From the NCBI RefSeq assembly GCF_030345695.1, contig NZ_JAUASV010000010.1, forward strand, positions 46,615-110,614: a stretch of 64,000 nucleotides of DNA. The letters run 5' to 3'. The notes beneath the pieces are model-generated. The model was given only the letters and a program-made list of their open reading frames with translations, made no database searches and had not been told where the DNA came from. How positions within the stretch are numbered: position 1 is the first letter of the stretch; each line of letters starts with the position of its first letter. This stretch comes from Galbitalea sp. SE-J8 (GTDB lineage: Bacteria; Actinomycetota; Actinomycetes; Actinomycetales; Microbacteriaceae). This document shows positions 58,986-64,000 of this stretch, one piece after another. Both the position numbers and the translations under genes were made by a program.

Positions 58986-59989
58986 CCACCGCCGGCGCTC
59001 GCGACCCGCACGCCCTGACGAGCTGGCACGCGGACTGGTCGGGACTGCGCGCGCTCGTCGTCGGCCTCGGCGCGGCCGGCTTCGCGGCGGTCGACACGCT
59101 CGTCGAGCTCGGCGCCGACGTGCTCGTCGTGGCGGAGCACGCGACGGATGACGCGCTCCGGCTCGTGGACGTCATCGGTGCGCGGGCGGTCGTCTCCGCG
59201 CTCGAGCCGCCGCCCGGCGCGGTCGCGGCGTTCGACGCGCAGCTCGTCGTCGTCTCGCCCGGTGTCGCCCCGGACGCGCCCCTGCTCGTGGCGGCGCGCG
59301 AGGGCGGCATCCCGGTGTGGGGCGACGTGGAGCTCGCCTGGCGGGTGCGCGACAAGGTGCGCGCCGCCGAGTGGCTCGCCGTCGGGGGAGCGGGTGCGAC
59401 CCTCGCGACCGACCTGCTGCTGCACGTGCTCGCGGCGAACGGCGTGCGCGTCGCGGTCGTCGGCGACGACGCGCCGGCCGTGCTCGACGCCGTGCGCGAC
59501 CCGGGCGGCTTCGACGCCCTCGTCGTGCAGCTCGGCGAGCGCCAGCTGCGCCACGCGGCCGACTGGCCGGTGTCGCCGCTCGCGGGCGTCGTGACCGCCG
59601 CGGGCGACGCCGTTCCCGCGGTGCTCGGGCGGCTGTACGCCAACACGCGCCTCGCCTGCGTCTACAACAAGGCGGACCTCGCCACGCAGCGGATGGTGGA
59701 GGACGCCGAGGTCGTCGAGGGCGCGCGGGCGGTGGGCTTCGACGCCGGCACGCCCGGGCCGAGCGACCTCGGCGTGGTCGACGGCATCGTGGTCGACCGC
59801 GCGTTCCACGACGACCGGCACCGCAGCGCACTCGAGCTGACCACCCGCGGCGAGCTCGAGGCGGTCGGCCTCGGGGACGGCGCCGGGCTCACGGCGGTGC
59901 TCGCGGCATCCGCCCTGGCCCGCGCCGTCGGCGTGCCGCCGGGCGCCATCGGCGCGGCGATCGCGACGTTCGCGTCGCGTCGCGAATGA
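58982..59989 (+). CDS. murD: MurD-position gene lacking P-loop and C-terminal domain (pseudo-ligase)
   Basis: 335 residues against 450-500 for MurD. The N-terminal domain is well kept ([76 protein letters not shown]). At the ATP site MurD has TGTNGKTTT; here residues 134-142 read VGGAGATLA, with no Lys and no Thr-Thr. The SSxQL strand is GERQL, and the NxxxDHLxxHG loop is deleted. Later ATPase-domain segments persist ([34 protein letters not shown]...[15 protein letters not shown]), but it ends at IATFASRRE, before the whole C-terminal domain. It is open, GC-biased and coupled by a 4-bp overlap to mraY. It cannot be an active ligase. Confidence 0.85.
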   Translation: MTTAGARDPHALTSWHADWSGLRALVVGLGAAGFAAVDTLVELGADVLVVAEHATDDALRLVDVIGARAVVSALEPPPGAVAAFDAQLVVVSPGVAPDAPLLVAAREGGIPVWGDVELAWRVRDKVRAAEWLAVGGAGATLATDLLLHVLAANGVRVAVVGDDAPAVLDAVRDPGGFDALVVQLGERQLRHAADWPVSPLAGVVTAAGDAVPAVLGRLYANTRLACVYNKADLATQRMVEDAEVVEGARAVGFDAGTPGPSDLGVVDGIVVDRAFHDDRHRSALELTTRGELEAVGLGDGAGLTAVLAASALARAVGVPPGAIGAAIATFASRRE

Positions 59990-60114
59990 GCGCGCCGAAT
60001 CGGATCGCGCGTGTCGCCGCGACACGCGTCGCGGCTGCGGGCCGCGAGCTCCGGCGCCCCGGACACTGGAGGGGCGCGTCGGCATCCGTCCGGCCGCGGG
60101 AGGGCGACGGATGA
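59986..60114 (+). CDS. 42-codon ORF bridging murD-like and ftsW
   Basis: ATG at 59986 overlaps the murD-like stop (ATGA), and its TGA overlaps the ftsW ATG (ATGA), so ribosomes could pass straight through. The product [21 protein letters not shown]... is basic, 42 residues, of no known family. It may serve only to carry translation coupling across the place where the MurD C-terminus was lost. Confidence 0.4.
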   Translation: MSAPNRIARVAATRVAAAGRELRRPGHWRGASASVRPREGDG

Positions 60115-61364
60115 CGAGCACGGTGCGCGCTCCCGGCATGCGGCGGCCGTCGACCCAGCCGCCGCCCCGCCGCACCGCGCCCGCCCGGGCCGCCGCCGGT
60201 GCCGCGGACGGATCGCGCGCGGTCGTCGCCGTGCGCCGCGTGTTCGCGTCGGAGGGGCGGGACTACTTCCTGCTGCTCGGCGTGACGCTGTTCCTCGTCA
60301 TCTTCGGTCTCGTCATGGTGCTCTCGTCGTCGTCCGTCGAGTCGTACGCGAAGACCGACAACGCGTTCGCGTTCTTCCTGCGACAGGGCATGTTCGCGCT
60401 CGTCGGCGTCCCCGCGATGCTGCTCGCGGGCGCGCTGCCACTGCGGTTCTGGGCGACCTGGGCGGGCCGGGCCATGCTCATCGGCGTCGCCCTGCAGCTG
60501 CTCGTGTTCACGCCGCTCGGTGACGATGCGGGCGGCAACCGCAACTGGATCAGCGTGGGCGGCTTCACGGCACAGCCCTCGGAGTTCATCAAGGTCGGCC
60601 TGTGCCTGTGGCTCGCCTGGATCCTCACCCGCAAGGCCGAGCTCATCGGCGACTGGCGGCACCTGCTGCTGCCGATCGGGCCGGTCGCCGGCCTCGCGAT
60701 CGCGCTCGTGCTCGCGGGCGCCGACCTCGGCACCGCGCTCATCCTGCTCATGATCGTGTTCGGCGCGATGTACTTCGCGGGCGTGAAGCTGCGCTACCTG
60801 CTCACGTCGGGCGTCCTCGTCGCGATCGGCGCGTCGCTCCTGGCGCTGTCGGGCGGCTCGCGGGTGCGTCGCATCTCCTGGTGGATCAGCGGCTGCACCG
60901 TGCAGGACTACGACCAGCGCGAGTGCTGGCAGCCGTTGCACGGCACCTGGGCGCTCGCGGCGGGCGGGCCGTTCGGCGTCGGCCTCGGCAACTCGAAGTC
61001 GAAGTGGTCGTGGCTGCCGGCGGCCGACAACGACTACATCTTCTCGATCATCGGCGAGGAGCTCGGCCTGGTCGGCGCGGTCGTCGTGCTGCTGCTCTTC
61101 GTCGTGCTCGCGATCGCCATGCTGCGCATCATGCGCGACACCGTCGAGCCGTTCCCGCGCCTCGTCGTCGGCGGCGTGATGACCTGGATCATCGGCCAGG
61201 CGCTCGTCAACATCGCGGTCGTGCTCGGCCTGCTGCCGGTGCTCGGGGTGCCGCTGCCGCTCATCTCCGCGGGCGGATCGTCCCTCGTCATGGTGCTCGT
61301 CGCGATCGGCATCGTGCTGTCCGTCGCGCGCGACAACAAGCGCCGCGAGATCGGGCTCGCGTGA
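60111..61364 (+). CDS. ftsW: Septal peptidoglycan polymerase FtsW (SEDS family)
   Basis: 417 residues, ten membrane segments after a 45-residue basic/Pro tail. Landmarks: VMVLSSSSVESYAK, GGNRNWISVGGFTAQPSEFIKVGLCLWLAWIL, LAAGGPFGVGLGNSKSKWSWLPAADNDYIFSIIGEELGLVG and GVPLPLISAGGSSLV. The Asp of AADNDYIF is the essential residue of SEDS polymerases. Works with FtsI. Overlaps murG by 4 bp. Confidence 0.97.
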   Translation: MTSTVRAPGMRRPSTQPPPRRTAPARAAAGAADGSRAVVAVRRVFASEGRDYFLLLGVTLFLVIFGLVMVLSSSSVESYAKTDNAFAFFLRQGMFALVGVPAMLLAGALPLRFWATWAGRAMLIGVALQLLVFTPLGDDAGGNRNWISVGGFTAQPSEFIKVGLCLWLAWILTRKAELIGDWRHLLLPIGPVAGLAIALVLAGADLGTALILLMIVFGAMYFAGVKLRYLLTSGVLVAIGASLLALSGGSRVRRISWWISGCTVQDYDQRECWQPLHGTWALAAGGPFGVGLGNSKSKWSWLPAADNDYIFSIIGEELGLVGAVVVLLLFVVLAIAMLRIMRDTVEPFPRLVVGGVMTWIIGQALVNIAVVLGLLPVLGVPLPLISAGGSSLVMVLVAIGIVLSVARDNKRREIGLA

Positions 61365-62461
61365 CGACCCACCTGCTCGCCGGCGGGGGGACCGCCGGCC
61401 ACGTCAACCCGCTGCTCGCGGTCGCCGACCGCATCCGCGACCGCGACCCGGACGCCCGGGTGCTCGTGCTCGGCACCGCGGAGGGCCTCGAGTCGCGGCT
61501 CGTGCCCGAGCGCGGCTACGAGCTGCTGACGGTCCCGCGCCTGCCGTTCCCGCGCCGCCTGAACGCCGCGGCGGTGCGCTTCCCGGATGCCTGGCGCCGC
61601 TCCGTCGCGCTCACCCGGCGCTACCTGCGCGAGCGCGGCGTCGACGTCGTGGTCGGCTTCGGCGGCTACGCGTCCGCGCCGGCGTACCTCGCGGCGCGCG
61701 CCGAGCGGGTGCCGTTCGCGCTGCACGAGGCGAACGCGAAGCCCGGCATGGCCAACCGTCTCGGCGCGCGGTTCACCCCGTTCGTGGGCGTCGCGTTCCC
61801 CGGTACGCCGCTGCCACACCCGACCGTCGTCGGCATGCCGTTGCGGCGTGAGATCGAGTCGCTCGACCGCGCGGCGTCGCGGCCGGAGGCGCTCGCGGCC
61901 TTCGGCCTCGACGCCGGCCGACCGGTGCTGCTCGTGACGGGCGGCTCGCTCGGCGCACGGTCGATCAACAGCGCGGTCGGCCGATCCGTCGACGCGCTGC
62001 TCGGCTCGGGCTGGCAGGTGCTGCACGTGACCGGCCAGAACGCCGACCTGCCCGACCCCGAGCGCGACGGCTGGCGGACGCTGCCCTACTGCGACCGGAT
62101 GGACCTCGCGTTCGCGGCGGCCGACTTCGTCATCTCGCGTTCGGGCAGCGCCACGGTGTCCGAGCTCACGGCCGTCGGTCTGCCCGCCGTCTACGTGCCG
62201 TACCCGGTCGGCAACGGCGAGCAGCGGTTCAACGCCGCGGGCGTCGTGGCGGCCGGCGGAGCACTGCTCGTGCTCGACGCCGCGTTCACCCCCGCGTGGA
62301 TCGCGCAGACGCTCGTGCCGCTGCTCGGCGACCGCGAGCGCATCGCGGCGATGGCCGAGCGGTCGCGTGCGACGGGACGGCTCGACGGCGCCGACCGGAT
62401 GACGGACCTCGTCGAGCGCGCACTCGGCACGGCGTCCCTGGGTAGGGTGAAGCGCCCATGA
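61361..62461 (+). CDS. murG: UDP-GlcNAc: lipid I transferase MurG
   Basis: 366 residues from a GTG. The donor/acceptor motifs [15 protein letters not shown] and [39 protein letters not shown] and [25 protein letters not shown] are complete. It adds GlcNAc to lipid I to give lipid II at the inner membrane face. Overlaps murC by 4 bp. Confidence 0.97.
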   Translation: MTTHLLAGGGTAGHVNPLLAVADRIRDRDPDARVLVLGTAEGLESRLVPERGYELLTVPRLPFPRRLNAAAVRFPDAWRRSVALTRRYLRERGVDVVVGFGGYASAPAYLAARAERVPFALHEANAKPGMANRLGARFTPFVGVAFPGTPLPHPTVVGMPLRREIESLDRAASRPEALAAFGLDAGRPVLLVTGGSLGARSINSAVGRSVDALLGSGWQVLHVTGQNADLPDPERDGWRTLPYCDRMDLAFAAADFVISRSGSATVSELTAVGLPAVYVPYPVGNGEQRFNAAGVVAAGGALLVLDAAFTPAWIAQTLVPLLGDRERIAAMAERSRATGRLDGADRMTDLVERALGTASLGRVKRP

Positions 62462-63879
62462 TCAAGCCCGACCTCTCCCTGCCGCTGCCCGACGACATCC
62501 GCTCCCCGCACTTCGTCGGCATCGGCGGAAGCGGCATGAGCGGCATCGCACGGATGTTCCTCGAGGCCGGGCACGCCGTCTCCGGCTCCGACCGCAGCGA
62601 GAACCACCACACCGAGGACCTGCGCGCGCTGGGCGCGGCGGTCTCGATCGGCCACGCCGCCGAGAACCTGCCCGCCACGGCCGACGCGCTCGTGTTCACC
62701 GGAGCGCTGTGGCCCGACAACCCCGAGTACCTCGCGGCGCTCGAGCGCGGCATCCCCGTGCTGCACCGCTCGCAGGCGCTCGCCTACCTGATCCGGTCGT
62801 CGCGGCTCGTCTCCGTCGCGGGCGCGCACGGCAAGACGACGTCCACGGGCCTCATCGTCACGGCGCTCGCGGAGATCGGCGTCGACCCGAGCTACGTCAA
62901 CGGCGGCGTGATCCAGGCCTTCGGCCGCTCGTCGCGGCGCGGCGGCGGCGAGCTCACCGTGATCGAGGCGGATGAGTCGGACGGCTCGTTCCTGCTCTAC
63001 GACACCGCGGTGGCGCTCATCACGAACGTCGACACCGACCATCTCGACCACTACGGCTCGCCCGAGGCGCTCGACGCGGCCTTCGTGCGCTTCGCGGACG
63101 CCGCCTCCGAGCTCGTCGTCATCTCGAGCGATGACCCGGGCGCGCAGCGCGTGCGGGCCGCGCTCTCGCATCCTCGCGTCGTGACCTTCGGCGAGGCGGC
63201 GGACGCCGACGTGCGCGTGCACGACATCGAGGCCGCGGGCCCCGTGCGCTTCCGGATCACCGCGGCCGGTCGCGAGTACGCGGGCGCGCTGCGGGTGCCC
63301 GGCCGGCACAACGTGATCAACGCCGCCGGCGCGTTCGCCGTGCTCACCGGCCTCGGCTTCGAGCCCGAGGACGTGCTCGCGGGCCTCGCGGGCTTCGGCG
63401 GCACCGAGCGCCGCTTCGAACTGCACGGCGTCGTGCGCGGCGTGAGCGTATACGACGACTACGCGCACCATCCGACCGAGGTCGCGGCGGCGCTCGCCAC
63501 GGCGCGCAGCGTGCTCGGCGACCGGCGCCTCATCGCGATCCACCAGCCGCACCTGTACAGCCGCACCCGGCTCATGGCCGGCGACTTCGCCCGCGTCTAC
63601 GAGCAGCTCGCCGACCACACGATCGTGCTCGACGTGTTCGGCGCGCGCGAGGACCCCGTGCCCGGCGTCACCGGCGCGCTCGTATCCGAGCGGTTCGCCG
63701 ATCCGGCCAAGGTCGACTTCCTGCCCGACTGGCAGCAGGCCGCCGAGCGCGCGGCCGCTCTCGCGCGCGCGGGCGACCTCGTCATGACGCTCAGCTGCGG
63801 CGACGTGTACCGGATCATCCCGCGGGTCCTCGCCGCTCTCGAGGCCGTTCCCGGCGGGCACCCGGCGCCGGAGGCCTGA
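62458..63879 (+). CDS. murC: UDP-MurNAc:L-alanine ligase MurC
   Basis: 473 residues, full length. UDP-binding start [18 protein letters not shown]; intact P-loop [34 protein letters not shown]-terminal [15 protein letters not shown] and [11 protein letters not shown]. In contrast to the murF and murD positions, every catalytic motif is present. It adds the first L-Ala of the stem peptide. Followed after 16 bp by the start of ftsQ. Confidence 0.97.
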   Translation: MIKPDLSLPLPDDIRSPHFVGIGGSGMSGIARMFLEAGHAVSGSDRSENHHTEDLRALGAAVSIGHAAENLPATADALVFTGALWPDNPEYLAALERGIPVLHRSQALAYLIRSSRLVSVAGAHGKTTSTGLIVTALAEIGVDPSYVNGGVIQAFGRSSRRGGGELTVIEADESDGSFLLYDTAVALITNVDTDHLDHYGSPEALDAAFVRFADAASELVVISSDDPGAQRVRAALSHPRVVTFGEAADADVRVHDIEAAGPVRFRITAAGREYAGALRVPGRHNVINAAGAFAVLTGLGFEPEDVLAGLAGFGGTERRFELHGVVRGVSVYDDYAHHPTEVAAALATARSVLGDRRLIAIHQPHLYSRTRLMAGDFARVYEQLADHTIVLDVFGAREDPVPGVTGALVSERFADPAKVDFLPDWQQAAERAAALARAGDLVMTLSCGDVYRIIPRVLAALEAVPGGHPAPEA

Positions 63880-63895
63880 CCGTGGCGGCGAGCTC

Positions 63896-64000
63896 GTGAA
63901 GCGCCCCGAGGGCTTCGACCCGCCGGCCGCCGCCCCCGAGCGCGCGTCGGCGCGCCCGGCGCGGGCCGCACGGGCCGCACGGCCGACGAGCGCCCCGGCC
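63896..64000 (+). CDS. ftsQ: Probable ftsQ, 5' end only
   Basis: The GTG at 63896 opens a frame to the window edge (35 codons): MKRPEGFDPPAAAPERASARP then an Ala/Arg/Pro-rich stretch. FtsQ proteins of Actinobacteria begin with such a basic disordered cytoplasmic tail, and ftsQ follows murC in this cluster. The POTRA and membrane parts lie outside, so the call is by synteny. Confidence 0.6.
   Translation, partial: MKRPEGFDPPAAAPERASARPARAARAARPTSAPA

Overview
The window is chromosomal DNA from a high-GC actinobacterium, most likely of the family Microbacteriaceae. The evidence is the strong G/C third-position bias, a mycobacterial-type division and cell wall (dcw) cluster, GarA/FtsR, CarD, class II DAHP synthase, PknL with its Rv2175c-like partner, LigC with a Prim-Pol, DtxR-type iron boxes, and heavy use of the word GCATCC/GGATGC. 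No rRNA, CRISPR array, phage or complete insertion sequence is visible. There is one tRNA.

Layout. 1-2350: tandem array of duplicated lipoprotein / secreted-protein gene pairs on the minus strand, several of them broken. 2366-6500: DUF421 membrane protein, DyP peroxidase, a RibD-like reductase, DUF2277, a nonapeptide-repeat protein and a tRNA(CAU), separated by repeat-rich spacers. 6900-12090: iron-regulated siderophore import locus (two permeases, ATPase, binding lipoprotein, and a convergent siderophore-interacting protein), with iron boxes at both outer ends. 12109-18214: ppc, cold-shock protein, rlmN, HhH-GPD protein, a second nonapeptide-repeat protein and carD. 18247-22750: modules separated by related long palindromes (tetR plus aldo/keto reductase; membrane protein plus a two-component system). 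22810-27506: Prim-PolC-like protein, LigC, maltokinase, a hypothetical protein and a cupin. 27500-29100: an AT-richer island with frameshifted genes. 29123-34803: a recombinase-derived regulator that has lost catalytic residues, followed by a YtfQRT/YjfF-type sugar ABC operon that abuts a 5'-truncated gene. 34834-40813: S4 and LRV-repeat proteins, garA, ftsR, a second MerR gene, two ParA/MinD-type ATPases and peptide deformylase. 40851-51464: FadD15-like ligase, glucokinase, acyltransferase, aroG, pknL, a LysM protein, an Rv2175c-like protein and a prenyl synthase, matching the mycobacterial/corynebacterial order. 51657-64000: dcw operon from mraZ to the start of ftsQ.

Main points. In the dcw operon the genes at the murF and murD positions no longer encode recognisable ligases: the first keeps only the C-terminal domain, and the second has lost the P-loop and the C-terminal domain. 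Both remain open and are translationally coupled to intact neighbours. A family of five palindromes (arms 22-46 bp) built from TGAGGACG words occupies intergenic spacers. One copy has an internal 'empty site' counterpart with a 4-bp duplication, which is a sign of mobility, and another is a perfect 92-nt palindrome. Other notable items are a TetR operator geometry shared with a convergent reductase gene, a 13-bp tandem duplication that switches a lipoprotein frame, two nonapeptide-repeat proteins, and four MraZ boxes on an exact 10-bp grid.
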